NCBI RefSeq assembly: GCF_001544755.2
Contig: NZ_FCOF02000013.1
Location: 62,001 to 126,000, forward strand
Reading direction: 5' to 3'
Source of the DNA: Caballeronia catudaia
Lineage (GTDB): Bacteria > Pseudomonadota > Gammaproteobacteria > Burkholderiales > Burkholderiaceae
Length of the DNA: 64,000 nucleotides
The position numbers were made by a program, and so were the translations under genes. The notes under the pieces are model-generated. The model was not told the DNA's origin, ran no database searches, and was given only the letters and a program-made list of their open reading frames with translations. Of the stretch, positions 1 to 8,681 are shown one piece after another; positions within the stretch are counted from its first letter, which is position 1; each line of letters opens with the position of its first letter.

Positions 1-1042
1 TCCATTCGCCGAACGGGCTGTCGGAATGGAAAATCGACAGCTCGTCCCAGTTCGGTCCGCCGTCTTCCGCGATGCTCGTGAACATCCACCAGGTCTTGCC
101 ATCGAAATGCAGCGTGGTGTCCGCCGCGACGATGTCGCGCATGATCACCTTGTGCAGCACCCATTCGGACGGGAACGACGCCGCGCGGTACATCTCGATC
201 GTCCGGTTGCCGCACGTTTCCGGAATCATGAAGATCTCGCCCTCATGCTCGAACAGAAACGGATACGACAGGTGATAGTTGCGCTCGAGCACGATGCGCG
301 GCGTCTCCTGCCACGACTGCGTGGCCGGATCGAACGCGATATGGCTGATCGTGCCGCGGTTGGTGTCGTAGGGAAGGCTTTCGAAGAACAGGTGATATTC
401 GCCGTTCTTGCCGCGCCACAGGAAAGGATCGGCGTGAAACTCCGTCGGCAGGCCGGGAAGCGTGATCCAGCCGCGGCTTTCGTTCATATCGGTGGCGCTG
501 TCGGCGTGCGAATCGGCTGCCGTGTCGGCGTGCCGATAGGCGAGTACCCAGTGGCCGCGCTGTACGAGCACCTTGAGCGGCTGGTTCAGCACCTTCCTGC
601 CCAGATGCCGGAGGGCGAACCAGGCCGACGTGAGCCCCGACAGAAAAGCGGGCCTCGCCTCGCTCTCGACGAGCGGGAACGCTTGCGGCGACCCGGCGGC
701 ATCCAGACGCTTGCGCGCACGCTCGACGAGCACGTCGATGCGGTGATGACTCGTCTGCAGCGACTTCAGAAAGAAGAGCTTCTCCGGTATCGCGACGTGC
801 GATTCCGCGAGCAGACGCATCTCGCCTGTCTCGGGCGACTTCCAGACGACCTGGATATGCGGCGTCCGGCATTGGAGCAACGCCTTCCACAGCGCTTCGA
901 CGTTCTCGTGCCCGTCATACAGCACGATGAGCGAGGCGTGCGCGGGAGCGTCGGTACGAGCCGCGTCGAAGGAGTCGCCATAGAGACGCTTTTCGATGTT
1001 CGTCCACCACTGAAGCACGGAAGGAAACGAGGATTGCGCCAT
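1..1042 (-). CDS. Beta-propeller / glucosamine inositolphosphorylceramide transferase-like protein (3' part outside window)
   Basis: The frame is open from an ATG at 1042, behind a purine-rich AGAGAGAGAAG ribosome site, to the window edge: 347 codons visible with the C-terminus missing. The first ~100 residues look like a small alpha/beta domain (LIVLYDGH) comparable to formyl-transferase-like N-terminal regions. From about residue 190 come repeated motifs such as HADPFLW, YHLFFE, YPFLFEHEGEIFMIPE and WWMFTS, typical of five-bladed beta-propeller folds of the GH32/43 type and of the GINT1 N-terminal domain. In bacteria such proteins often sit in surface-glycan loci, but no glycan gene is visible here. 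The substrate is unknown; the family call is by motif only. Confidence 0.5.
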   Translation of the reverse strand, partial: MAQSSFPSVLQWWTNIEKRLYGDSFDAARTDAPAHASLIVLYDGHENVEALWKALLQCRTPHIQVVWKSPETGEMRLLAESHVAIPEKLFFLKSLQTSHHRIDVLVERARKRLDAAGSPQAFPLVESEARPAFLSGLTSAWFALRHLGRKVLNQPLKVLVQRGHWVLAYRHADTAADSHADSATDMNESRGWITLPGLPTEFHADPFLWRGKNGEYHLFFESLPYDTNRGTISHIAFDPATQSWQETPRIVLERNYHLSYPFLFEHEGEIFMIPETCGNRTIEMYRAASFPSEWVLHKVIMRDIVAADTTLHFDGKTWWMFTSIAEDGGPNWDELSIFHSDSPFGEW

Positions 1043-1455
1043 GTGTCTTCTCTCTCTCAGCAGCAGATATTCGAGTTCCGCTTCACTCGATGGGGCCGCG
1101 TTTGTTTTGATTCGATTTAATGGCGGCCCGTCGCGGCCGCCTGTACATAAACGCTTAACTGCCTATATGCGCTTTGATCAGCGCTCTCACAGTGGACGGT
1201 CAACCCATTTCGAGTGACTGACCGATGCGAAAAAAGACTAAAGTCTGGGGAACTTGCATGCGGTGCGCTATCGCACACAATCCAGCGAGCGTAAATGGGA
1301 TGAGGAAACTGGGATGAAGGAAACTGGAACGGCTGTTCCGCAATGCTGAACCGCGCGATGACCGGCAAGCCTGGAGCGGCTGAGCAACCGGTTTGCGGTA
1401 TGGAGAACTTCGCTTTGGACTTCAGTGAATAAGCCGGGTCGACGCACCGGGCGCG
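1043..1455. other. Non-coding stretch, no gene recognised
   Basis: No ORF here has a convincing start and coding bias. It holds the upstream region of the leftward gene ending at the window edge. There is also a short imperfect direct repeat of the type GGGATGAGGAAACT near 1297-1330. Nothing else stands out. Confidence 0.5.
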
Positions 1456-1647
1456 TCAAGGCCCTTCATCGCGATGCACGACGGCTTCGCGCTTGCGATA
1501 CCAGGCAGGCCGCTTATGACCCGATTCGCTCGTTTCTTCTGCCTTATTCCGCGAGGAAGGCGAAAAAATAATTTCGATTACTGCCAGCAAAGCCAGGCCA
1601 ATTATTGCGAAAAAAACAATTGCGCCTATAACACCGACCACAGTCAT
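1456..1647 (-). CDS. Small single-span membrane protein (63 aa)
   Basis: Start chosen at 1647 because GGAGGAAGC lies directly before this ATG; a longer version from 1677 lacks a site. Residues ~4-30 form one hydrophobic helix (VGVIGAIVFFAIIGLALLAV), followed by a charged tail rich in Lys, Arg and Glu. The helix and the following FSPS motif match the 41-aa peptide encoded at 2117-2242 almost position by position, so the two are paralogues. It probably sits in the inner membrane with the charged tail in the cytoplasm. No function can be assigned; resemblance to regulatory or accessory small membrane proteins is only structural. Confidence 0.6.
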   Translation of the reverse strand: MTVVGVIGAIVFFAIIGLALLAVIEIIFSPSSRNKAEETSESGHKRPAWYRKREAVVHRDEGP

Positions 1648-2116
1648 GCTTCCTCCGCGCTCACCACGCCGTATCAAGCATTTTATAAAACATGCCGCCG
1701 AAAGTTTTTACCGAAACAAACGTTCGTTAATCTTCAATTCTAACACATGGTCAATCCGCCCATTTTCCGCGCAATCGCCATGAGCCTCATTTTCAGACAA
1801 GTCGCGTCTGTGCAAATCGTGGAACAAATGAGGGAAATCGCCTCTGTTCATCTGACCAGCGGCAACGGCGCAGCGGTAGCACGGGTTGCCGACGCGATGC
1901 GGCAGCGCCGGCACGACCGGCCCGGCAAGCGACGACGCCCGCGCGATTGAATCAGGATGCCGATAGAGAAGTTTTAATACGCAAATCCGAATTCCGAAAG
2001 GTCGAATTGCGCAATTTGAATTTGCCCATCCGGTTTGAACGATTCAGCGCAGTCCCAGCCGGACCATTTGACCGACGATTTAATCTGTGATCGGCCAAAA
2101 GAAACTCCGAATTCTT
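1648..2116. other. Non-coding stretch between two small-peptide genes
   Basis: The stretch is lower in GC than its surroundings, with A/T-rich patches around 1680-1745 and 1960-2010. Short ORFs on both strands (for example 1708-1914) lack ribosome sites and family resemblance. The part near 1650-1745 is probably the promoter region of the leftward small membrane gene. Confidence 0.4.
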
Positions 2117-2242
2117 TCACGCGAGCCATTCTCTCTCGGCCGGTTTGTCAGATGGCGCCAATAGAATGTCCGCCACGGCCAACAGCGAGAGACTGACCAC
2201 GGCAAAGAATCCGACGGTCCCGGCGAACATGACGAGTTTCAT
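2117..2242 (-). CDS. Small single-span membrane peptide (41 aa), paralogue of the gene at 1456-1647
   Basis: The ATG at 2242 is preceded by GGAGGAAACC, a strong ribosome site. The 41-residue product has one hydrophobic helix (FFAVVSLSLLAVADILLAPS) and a short charged tail (DKPAEREW). It aligns with the 63-aa neighbour: FFA-hydrophobic-LxLLAVxxIxxxPS is shared. At this length it would usually be missed by gene callers, but the strong ribosome site, the paralogue and the conserved helix-to-PS border support translation. Function unknown. Confidence 0.55.
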   Translation of the reverse strand: MKLVMFAGTVGFFAVVSLSLLAVADILLAPSDKPAEREWLA

Positions 2243-2428
2243 GGTTTCCTCCGCCATTCAAAGGGCGAATATGTCCGTACGCGTCGCTGTCGACTCGTCG
2301 AACTGAACGAGCGTCAGCGCACATCCAACGGAAGCATAGGCTCATCCTCGCCGAAAAAGTATTCATTTTCAGCGAAAAAAGTACCTGCCTTCTTTCGACA
2401 GACGAAAAACCGCGGCTAATCGGACGAC

Positions 2429-2875
2429 TCAGCGCCAGCGCCTGCCGATGCCCGCAGCGGCGTCCGGCCCGGCGGCGTCGTGTTTCCACGCCGGCCGCGA
2501 GGCCTCGCGCATGCCGCCCATCGCCCGATGAAGGATGGCCCGCGTGCCCGGCGTCGCGCTGACTTGCGCGAGTTGCGAGGCATCGACCCATAGCAGTTCG
2601 TGCAGTCTGCCGCCGGCCGATGGCCGTGGATGCACGTCGTCCGGAATCGCGATGCGAAAAACATGGTGCAAGTGATGGGCCGAAACCTGCGCGAACAGAA
2701 AAGCGACGGCACTCGCCGCGACACCGGTGTCCTCGTGCAGCGCTCGGATCGCCGCAACAATCGTCAATTCGTCATATTCAACCGTTGTGCCCGGGAGCAG
2801 CCACGGACCGCCGCGCTCCCGGACCAGAAGCACTGACTGGCGACGCACCAGCAGCACTGTTGCCCGTTCTCTCAT
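2429..2875 (-). CDS. Nudix hydrolase-like protein with a degenerate Nudix box
   Basis: 148 residues; ATG at 2875 with GGAGACGGGG just upstream. The N-terminus (VLLVRRQSVLLVRERGG, then WLLPGTTVE) follows the Nudix beta-strand and box start. The box reads G-x-x-V-E...AAIRALHEDTGV, so the usual R-E-x-x-E-E core has become R-A-L-H-E-D: the first catalytic glutamate is Ala and the last is Asp. Nudix enzymes hydrolyse nucleoside diphosphates linked to a second moiety. With this core, activity may be weak, altered or lost. The gene stands alone on the minus strand. Confidence 0.7.
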   Translation of the reverse strand: MRERATVLLVRRQSVLLVRERGGPWLLPGTTVEYDELTIVAAIRALHEDTGVAASAVAFLFAQVSAHHLHHVFRIAIPDDVHPRPSAGGRLHELLWVDASQLAQVSATPGTRAILHRAMGGMREASRPAWKHDAAGPDAAAGIGRRWR

Positions 2876-3213
2876 CCCCGTCTCCGGTGTTGCACCCCAA
2901 TTCGTTATTGGATTGGCGATGCAATTCGACGCTGCGGCTACCGCGTGCCATGTGTTGATCTCGCAGACGTCTGCATCGTGAGGTTGAACTGGTGTGCCCC
3001 TCGATCTTTACAGTCTTCGGCGGACTGCGCAATGCGTGCATGTCCCACGTAAGCGCGTGGCGCCACACGTCCGCGCGTCTCTTACCGATGTTGCGTGGGC
3101 CTGAGCGGGTCGGGCGGATTCCGCTGCGTGCGCGGATGGGGGCGATCCTGCCGTGTGATGCGCGGCCGCGCGCCATGACGCGCGGCCGGCAATGCCTGAT
3201 CAGCGGGGGTGCG
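2876..3213. other. Non-coding stretch, no gene recognised
   Basis: It separates the phospholipase stop at 3214 from the Nudix start at 2875, both on the minus strand. It includes the Nudix leader and presumably a promoter. Longer frames crossing it in either direction are mirror frames of the GC-rich neighbours. No hairpin with a T-run was noticed. Confidence 0.4.
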
Positions 3214-5322
3214 TCATGCGCCGAGCGCGGGATCGCTCATGCTGTCGCGGCCGTTTTCGACGTGACCTGCGAGGCGCCGCAGGAATGCGCGATCCGTATC
3301 GACCTTGACTTCGATGTCGTACCAGCCGTGCGCTTCGCGCAAATCGACATAGACCTGCGCGGTGTCGCCGCCACGCACGCGCCGCGTGATGGTCTTCGAC
3401 GGATCGTATGCGTTGGTCACGCTGAAGGTGCACGCAGCCGTGCCGCGATTGTCCAGCCGCAGTTGCAGATTGCCGTTCGCGACGTCGTAGCCTTCCGCGA
3501 CTTCCGGCGCGGCCTGCTCGCGCGACCACCAACTTTGCGCGCCGGCCTTGCCCGCGATCCGGCGAAGAAACCCATTCGGGCCGTGGACGACAAAATCGAA
3601 GCTGCCGTCCTGATTCGCGGCGACGCGGTCGGCGAGTCGCTTGTGCGCTTCGACCGTGTAGGTGCGCGGCGGCTCGGCGCTCGCGTTGCGATAGAGCAGA
3701 AAGACCGCGCCCGCGCTGCCGGTGTTGACGAAATCGAAGGCGACGGCATTTTTCGACGCGTCCGCGCGCGTGCGCACGAAAAGCTCGTACGGCAACGCGC
3801 GCGCGGCGCGCACGCCCGGCTCCTGCTTTGGCGTCGTCTGCGCGACGGGCGGCACGGGCACGTAATCCGGATGCCGCTTCTTGTCGGTCGGAACGTAAGC
3901 GCTCGTGGCCGGCAGCGCGGGCATCGCGCTGCTCGGAGTGCGGAAGTCGAACGCGGACGTCAGATCGCCGCAGATCGCGCGTCGCCACGGGGAGATGTTC
4001 GGCTCGGCCAGTCCGTGCTTGCGGCCGAAGCGCTTCTGGATGAAGCGGATCACCGACGTATGGTCGAAGGTTTCGGAGCACACCCAGCCGCCTTTCGACC
4101 ACGGCGACACGATCAGCATCGGCACGCGCGCACCCAGGCCATAGGGACCGCTCGCGTACTTCGCGCTGCCCGGAAAGATTTCCGCGCGGGTATCGACGGT
4201 CGAGAGGCCGTTGGCGCTCGACGCCGGCGGGAACGGCGGCACGAGATGATCGAAGAAACCGTCGTTCTCGTCGTAATTGATGAGGAGCGCCGTCTTGCTC
4301 CACACCTCCGGGTTCGACGTCAGCACCTGCAACACCTGATCGATGTACCACGCGCCGTAGTTCGCGGGCCAGTTCGGATGCTCGGAGAACGCCTCGGGCG
4401 CGACGATCCAAGAGACTTGCGGCAGTGCGCCGCTCGCGACATCGCGCTTCAGGATCGCGAAGTAGTCGTCGCCGGCGGCGGCGTTCGTGCCGCGCCGCGC
4501 CTTTTCGTAGAGCGGGCTGCCGGGCTGCGCGTTCTGATACTGCGTGAAGTAGAGCAGCGAGTTGTCGCCGTAGTTGCCGATGTACGCGTCATCCGTCCAG
4601 CCCCAGCCATTCTTCGCATCGAGCCCGTTGCCGATGTCCTGATAGATCTTCCACGAGATGCCCGCGCGTTCCAGCACTTCGGGAAACGTGGACCAGCCGT
4701 AGCCGGCTTCCGCGTTGTCGACGACCGGACCGCCGCCGGCGCCGTCGTTGCCGACATAGCCCGTCCACATGTAGTAGCGGTTCGGATCGGTCGACGTGTT
4801 GGTCGAGCAATGGTAGGCGTCGCAGATCGTGAAGGCGTCGGCGAGCTGATAGTGGAACGGGATGTCGTTGCGCTCGAGATACGCCATCGTCGTCGTGCCC
4901 TTGAACGGCACCCACTGGTCGTACAGGCCGCCGTGGAACGCGCCCTGCCCGTCCGTCCAGCCATGCGGCAGGTCTTGCAGGAACTGCAGGCCGAGGTTCG
5001 ACGCGTCCGGATGAAACGGCAGCACGTCGCCCGCGCCCGCCGCGACCGGCTGATTGAAGACCGGCTTGCCGCTGGGCAGCGTGACGGCGCTCTTGTCGCC
5101 GAAGCCACGCACGCCGCGCAAGGTGCCGAAGTAATGATCGAACGAGCGGTTCTCCTGCATCAGCACGACGATGTGCTCGATGTCCTCGATCGATCCATGG
5201 CGGTTATTCGCGGGAATCGCCAGCGCCTGGGAAATGCCGAGCGGCATCACGTTCAGCGCGGCGGTCGCGCCTGCGGCCTCGACGGCCGCGCGCAGAAAGT
5301 CACGTCGGTTCTTGTTTTTCAT
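3214..5322 (-). CDS. Tat-exported phosphocholine-specific phospholipase C (PlcN/AcpA family)
   Basis: 702 residues, about the length of Pseudomonas PlcN/PlcH. The N-terminus carries a twin-arginine signal (NRRDFLRAA) followed by a hydrophobic stretch ending near ALA, so export through Tat is expected. The phosphoesterase domain begins with HIVVLMQENRSFDHYFG, the family metal/catalytic signature, and continues with YDENDGFFDH and GARVPMLIVSPWSKGG. The C-terminal ~200 residues contain two domains of the type found at the end of bacterial phospholipases C (for example VFLLYRN and GFLRRIAG). The family cleaves phosphatidylcholine or sphingomyelin head groups. A small lipoprotein gene lies 28 bp upstream on the same strand. 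Head-group preference cannot be read from sequence. Confidence 0.9.
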   Translation of the reverse strand: MKNKNRRDFLRAAVEAAGATAALNVMPLGISQALAIPANNRHGSIEDIEHIVVLMQENRSFDHYFGTLRGVRGFGDKSAVTLPSGKPVFNQPVAAGAGDVLPFHPDASNLGLQFLQDLPHGWTDGQGAFHGGLYDQWVPFKGTTTMAYLERNDIPFHYQLADAFTICDAYHCSTNTSTDPNRYYMWTGYVGNDGAGGGPVVDNAEAGYGWSTFPEVLERAGISWKIYQDIGNGLDAKNGWGWTDDAYIGNYGDNSLLYFTQYQNAQPGSPLYEKARRGTNAAAGDDYFAILKRDVASGALPQVSWIVAPEAFSEHPNWPANYGAWYIDQVLQVLTSNPEVWSKTALLINYDENDGFFDHLVPPFPPASSANGLSTVDTRAEIFPGSAKYASGPYGLGARVPMLIVSPWSKGGWVCSETFDHTSVIRFIQKRFGRKHGLAEPNISPWRRAICGDLTSAFDFRTPSSAMPALPATSAYVPTDKKRHPDYVPVPPVAQTTPKQEPGVRAARALPYELFVRTRADASKNAVAFDFVNTGSAGAVFLLYRNASAEPPRTYTVEAHKRLADRVAANQDGSFDFVVHGPNGFLRRIAGKAGAQSWWSREQAAPEVAEGYDVANGNLQLRLDNRGTAACTFSVTNAYDPSKTITRRVRGGDTAQVYVDLREAHGWYDIEVKVDTDRAFLRRLAGHVENGRDSMSDPALGA

Positions 5323-5350
5323 TCGTTTAGCGGGGAAGTGAAAAGGAAGG

Positions 5351-5632
5351 TCACTCGACCGTGTGAATGACCGGTGTCGCGAGCGGCTCCGGGGCGACGC
5401 GCGCCATCGCGGGTTGCGCGGGCGTGCCGGAGGCGGCGGAAGCGCTAACCGTGGCTTCTTTCGCCCAGTCCTGGAGTTCGCTCGTCGCGGAGGTTGCCGG
5501 TAATGCGGACGGCTCGCTGCGCGCCGCAGCGTCCGATGACGGCGATTCGGACTGGCCGCAGCCGCAAACGATTGCGCAGGCGCACACGGCGATTCGCGCC
5601 ACGATGGTGTAGCGGCTTGTAACAGTCGACAT
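5351..5632 (-). CDS. Small putative lipoprotein upstream of phospholipase C
   Basis: 93 residues from the ATG at 5632, preceded by GGAGAACCCG; a longer frame from 5701 lacks a site. The N-terminus is a hydrophobic signal (YTIVARIAVCACAIVCGCG) with a plausible lipobox V-C-G-C, then a Ser/Ala/Pro-rich low-complexity tail. Only 28 bp separate its stop from the phospholipase start, so both are probably on one mRNA. Small partner proteins of PlcH-type enzymes (PlcR) act as chaperones, but this protein shows no clear likeness to them. A role tied to the phospholipase is an inference from position only. Confidence 0.6.
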   Translation of the reverse strand: MSTVTSRYTIVARIAVCACAIVCGCGQSESPSSDAAARSEPSALPATSATSELQDWAKEATVSASAASGTPAQPAMARVAPEPLATPVIHTVE

Positions 5633-5702
5633 CGGGTTCTCCGGCTTCGGTCGTGCGTTCGACGCAGCGCTGCGAAGCTTAGCCATCGCCTGTGTAAGCA
5701 AT

Positions 5703-7019
5703 GTGACCGGTCCGCGATACCATTGGCCTGTTCATCCACAGGACGACAAGAGCGTGAATCCGCGTGACGATGCAAGTGCACAGCTTTCCGATGGTTCAGC
5801 CGCGGTCGGCGCGAGCGTCCACGAGACCGGTCGAAGGCAAGCACTTCTGCTCGCGATAGCGCTTTCGCTCGGCAGTGCGATCGCGCTCGGGCTCGCGCGC
5901 TTTTCCTACGCGCTCCTGCTCCCTCCGATGCGGCTCGACCTCGCGTGGAACTTCGCGCAGGCCGGTGCGATGAACACGGCGAATGCGTTCGGGTATCTGC
6001 TCGGCGCGCTCGCCTTCTCGCGATTGTCGACGCGCGTCGCGTCGCGGACGCTGTTCGTCGCGGGCTGCGCGTCGACGGCGGTGTTGATGGCGGCAAGCGG
6101 CGCAACCACCGATACCGACGCGCTGCTCGTGCTGCGCGTCGCCACGGGCATCGGCAGCGCGCTCATCTTCGTGAGCGGCGGCGTGCTGGCGGCGCGGCTC
6201 GCGTCGCTGTCGCCGCGCGAAGCGGGCCTCGTGATCGGCCTGTATTACGGCGGCACGGGCTGGGGCATCGTGATCTCGTCGATACTCGTGCCGTTTGCAG
6301 TGCTGCCCGTCGCGCACGGCTGGCGCTTCGCCTGGTTTGCACTGGCCGCCGCGTGCGCCGCGTGTTCGGGCATCGCGGTGTGGGCCGCGCGCCGGATCGA
6401 ATCGGTGCATCCGCTGGCGGCGACGCGTTCGGGCGCGGGGACCGTGCGCAGCGGCCCGGTGCAGCGGCGGCGTTTCGCGCTCGCGCTCGCCGGCTACGGA
6501 TGCTTCGGCATCGGCTATATCGGCTACATGACGTTCATCGTCGCCCTGCTTCGCAACGCCGGCATGAGCGCGGCCGTGGTGACCGGCTTCTATATCCTGC
6601 TGGGCGTGGCGACCGTCGTATCGGCGCGGATGTGGTCAGGGCTTCTCGATCGCATGCGCGGCGGTCAGGCGCTGGCGATCCTCAACGCCCTGCTCGCCGC
6701 CGCGACGCTCATTCCCGCGATGCTCGCGCATCCGCTGGCGGCGTTCGTTTCGGGCACGCTGTTCGGCGCGACGTTCCTGTCCGCGGTGGCATCGACGACG
6801 GCATTCGTGCGGCACAACCTGCCGCCCAACGAGTGGCCGCGGGGCATCAACGCATTCACCATCGTGTTCGCGTTCGGGCAGATCGTCGGGCCGGTGGTGA
6901 TCGGGAAGGTGTCGGACAGCGCCGGGCTGACGCGTGGCCTCGTCTATTCCGCGCTCGTGCTGGCGGTGGGCGCGGTGCTCGCGGGCTGGCAGAAACCGTT
7001 GAAGGTAGGAGCTGAATAA
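5703..7019 (+). CDS. MFS transporter, YbfB/YjiJ family
   Basis: 438 residues from a GTG at 5703; a GTG at 5754 with a GACAAGAG element upstream is an equally good start giving 421 residues. About 12 hydrophobic segments follow. The first contains GLARFSYALLLPPMR, the hallmark of the YbfB/YjiJ branch of the major facilitator superfamily; the C-terminal half has NAFTIVFAFGQIVGPVVIGKVSD. Substrates of this branch are mostly unknown. The gene converges on the replication gene with only 25 bp between stops and diverges from the phospholipase operon. Confidence 0.85.
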   Translation: MTGPRYHWPVHPQDDKSVNPRDDASAQLSDGSAAVGASVHETGRRQALLLAIALSLGSAIALGLARFSYALLLPPMRLDLAWNFAQAGAMNTANAFGYLLGALAFSRLSTRVASRTLFVAGCASTAVLMAASGATTDTDALLVLRVATGIGSALIFVSGGVLAARLASLSPREAGLVIGLYYGGTGWGIVISSILVPFAVLPVAHGWRFAWFALAAACAACSGIAVWAARRIESVHPLAATRSGAGTVRSGPVQRRRFALALAGYGCFGIGYIGYMTFIVALLRNAGMSAAVVTGFYILLGVATVVSARMWSGLLDRMRGGQALAILNALLAAATLIPAMLAHPLAAFVSGTLFGATFLSAVASTTAFVRHNLPPNEWPRGINAFTIVFAFGQIVGPVVIGKVSDSAGLTRGLVYSALVLAVGAVLAGWQKPLKVGAE

Positions 7020-7044
7020 CGGTAGGAAGGATGCCGAACGAAGC

Positions 7045-8451
7045 TCAGACGGGGCCACCCGCGCGCGCCTTCTTCATCTTCACGAAGACGTGGGAACAGA
7101 ACGCGTCGGCGACCACGCGATTGACCGTGAGAATGTTGTCCGCGCTCAAACTCTCGCGCGACAAACCTTGCTTTTCGATGAGCCGTTGCGGGATCAACTG
7201 GCTAACGAACGAGTGACACAACTCCTTGCGCGCGGCCGCATCGACGGACTCGAAGAACTCGCGGCCTGCGCGGATCTCTTCGCTCATCTTGGCCTTGGCG
7301 GTGTCGTTCTGAACCTGGATGCTGGCTTCGAGATGCGCCTGCGCCGTGTCTCGTGAGCGGCGCACTTTCTTGTCGTCCTCGAGTTGCTTCGCCTTGATGG
7401 ACGCCATCTTCCGGTCCGCTTCGCCAATCCGGTAATTTCCCTCGAGCGCCTTGAACAGATAGCCGCGCGGGCTCACCGTCACCTTGCCTTCGTTGAGCTT
7501 GTAGCGCGTATATTCGATCGCCTGCTCGAGCCGCTCGTCGGTCCACACATCGCGGCGCTTGGCGAGACGCTCGAAGTCGGGCGTATCGAAGGCGAACTCG
7601 TTGTGTAGCAGGAGATACATCGAATCCTGGATGCCGGCGCGCGCGGCATCGGCGCCCTGCTTCTTCGTGAAGCGAAAGCGAAGTTTCAGCTTCTCGGGTG
7701 CGACGCGTTCGGCGTTCGGCTCCCAGCTCACATCGAAATCCGACACTTCGTTGAGCTGGTCGATGGCGGGTCCGAGAAAATGCTTCTTGAACTCCTTCAC
7801 TTCCTTGCGCGACTCGCCGACCTTGCCCGGCCACTCCAGCACGTCGTCGTACGCGAACCACTCGGTCACGCCGTGGCCTTCGCACGGAATGAGACGGTCG
7901 TAGATCGCACGGGCGAGGGAAAGCGAGAAAGCCGTCGATGCCCGCAGGCTGAGCCAGTGCGCCTTGTACGGGCTGATCAGATATTTGATGACGCGCCCGG
8001 CGAGCAGAATGCAGACGACGTTGCGCTCGATATAGCAGTCGCCGAGGAGACTGATGGTTCCCCACGAGTCCTTTTCGGTGAGTTCTTCGATCGACGGCGC
8101 CGTCATGATTTCGACGCGCGCCCGGGCCGCGGCTCTCATTTGCGCGATGAGGTGGCTGTGATTGCGGCTGTCGTAGCGCATCAGCCACTTGAAGTAGTTG
8201 ATGTCGGCCGTGAACGTGTAGACCTTGTCGTCGATCAGTTCTTCCGGTGACTTGGTCGCAACGATGAAGTACGCCGCGTCGAGCACGCGCCGTGCGGCGA
8301 TGCCCAGACCGCCCACACGCGTGAAAATGTTGTTGCGCAGGAAACCTATATCCCTCGTCGACTCGCAGATAGCCGAGCCCTGCGCGGACATGTCTTCGTA
8401 GATGTCCAGCGCCAGCTGCTGCGGGGTGACAGTGAAATCTTGGTTTTCCAT
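7045..8451 (-). CDS. Plasmid/chromid replication initiator (Rep_3/RepB-like)
   Basis: 468 residues; ATG at 8451 with GGAAGC close upstream. The protein has the two-winged-helix layout of iteron-binding initiators (for example TADINYFKWLMRYDSR, RVIKYLISPYKAHWLSLRAS, SMYLLLHNEFAFDTPDFERLAKRRD, KLNEGKVTVSPRGYLFKAL) and a basic, coiled C-terminal part. It resembles initiators of Burkholderia secondary chromosomes and large plasmids. It should bind the 21-bp repeats just upstream, open the origin and probably repress its own promoter, because one repeat abuts the -35 box. It is transcribed away from the origin, opposite to parAB. Confidence 0.88.
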   Translation of the reverse strand: MENQDFTVTPQQLALDIYEDMSAQGSAICESTRDIGFLRNNIFTRVGGLGIAARRVLDAAYFIVATKSPEELIDDKVYTFTADINYFKWLMRYDSRNHSHLIAQMRAAARARVEIMTAPSIEELTEKDSWGTISLLGDCYIERNVVCILLAGRVIKYLISPYKAHWLSLRASTAFSLSLARAIYDRLIPCEGHGVTEWFAYDDVLEWPGKVGESRKEVKEFKKHFLGPAIDQLNEVSDFDVSWEPNAERVAPEKLKLRFRFTKKQGADAARAGIQDSMYLLLHNEFAFDTPDFERLAKRRDVWTDERLEQAIEYTRYKLNEGKVTVSPRGYLFKALEGNYRIGEADRKMASIKAKQLEDDKKVRRSRDTAQAHLEASIQVQNDTAKAKMSEEIRAGREFFESVDAAARKELCHSFVSQLIPQRLIEKQGLSRESLSADNILTVNRVVADAFCSHVFVKMKKARAGGPV

Positions 8452-8478
8452 GCTTCCGATTCGGCTTCGATCCCCGGC

Positions 8479-8506
8479 ACTCTAACAGGCGAACAAGGGG
8501 TGTCAA
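8479..8506 (-). promoter_or_regulatory. rep promoter (sigma-70 type)
   Basis: On the minus strand, TTGACA (8506-8501) and TAGAGT (8484-8479) are separated by 16 bp. The implied start of transcription lies about 20 nt before the rep ATG. The -35 box directly abuts an iteron copy at 8507, so bound Rep would block RNA polymerase: a simple route to autorepression. Confidence 0.6.
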
Positions 8507-8679
8507 CACAAAAACCACCCCGCTCTTTTCACGCTCGGATTCGCACAAAAACCGTCCCGGTCCTGCGTCGCCATCACAATTTCCGCCCCGGTCACCACAA
8601 TTTTCGTCTCGTTCGGCCCAATTTGCGTCCCGGCACGCACAAAAAGCGTCTCAGTCATCACAGAAACCGTCTCTATCCA
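8507..8679 (+). repeat. Rep iterons: five 21-bp tandem copies plus two outlying copies
   Basis: Copies begin at 8575, 8596, 8617, 8638 and 8659, each exactly 21 bp apart (two helical turns), with outlying copies at 8507 and 8544. The shared core is CACAAWWNCGTCYCGGTC; the 8544 copy is closest to the consensus and the 8617 copy starts CCCAA. Equal phasing on one face of the helix is typical for cooperative initiator binding. The outlying copies are spaced 37 and 31 bp and lie by the rep promoter. Confidence 0.8.
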
Positions 8680-8681
8680 CA
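8673..8681 (+). promoter_or_regulatory. DnaA box
   Basis: CTATCCACA differs from the consensus TTATCCACA by one base. It overlaps the end of the last tandem iteron and borders the AT-richer segment, where a DnaA site would be expected in an iteron origin. Confidence 0.6.

Noticed and set aside
26..1120. Rightward 364-codon frame at the window start
   Set aside because: The leftward frame from 1042 has a ribosome site and beta-propeller motifs; the rightward product is low-complexity and Arg-rich.
1708..1950. Small ORFs on both strands between the tiny membrane genes
   Set aside because: No ribosome site, no hydrophobic or conserved pattern, and they overlap each other.
2992..5370. Long rightward frame opposite the phospholipase gene
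   Set aside because: It is a mirror frame of the GC-rich phospholipase; its product is Arg/Ala/Val-rich without any family motif, whereas the leftward frame has a Tat signal and catalytic signatures.
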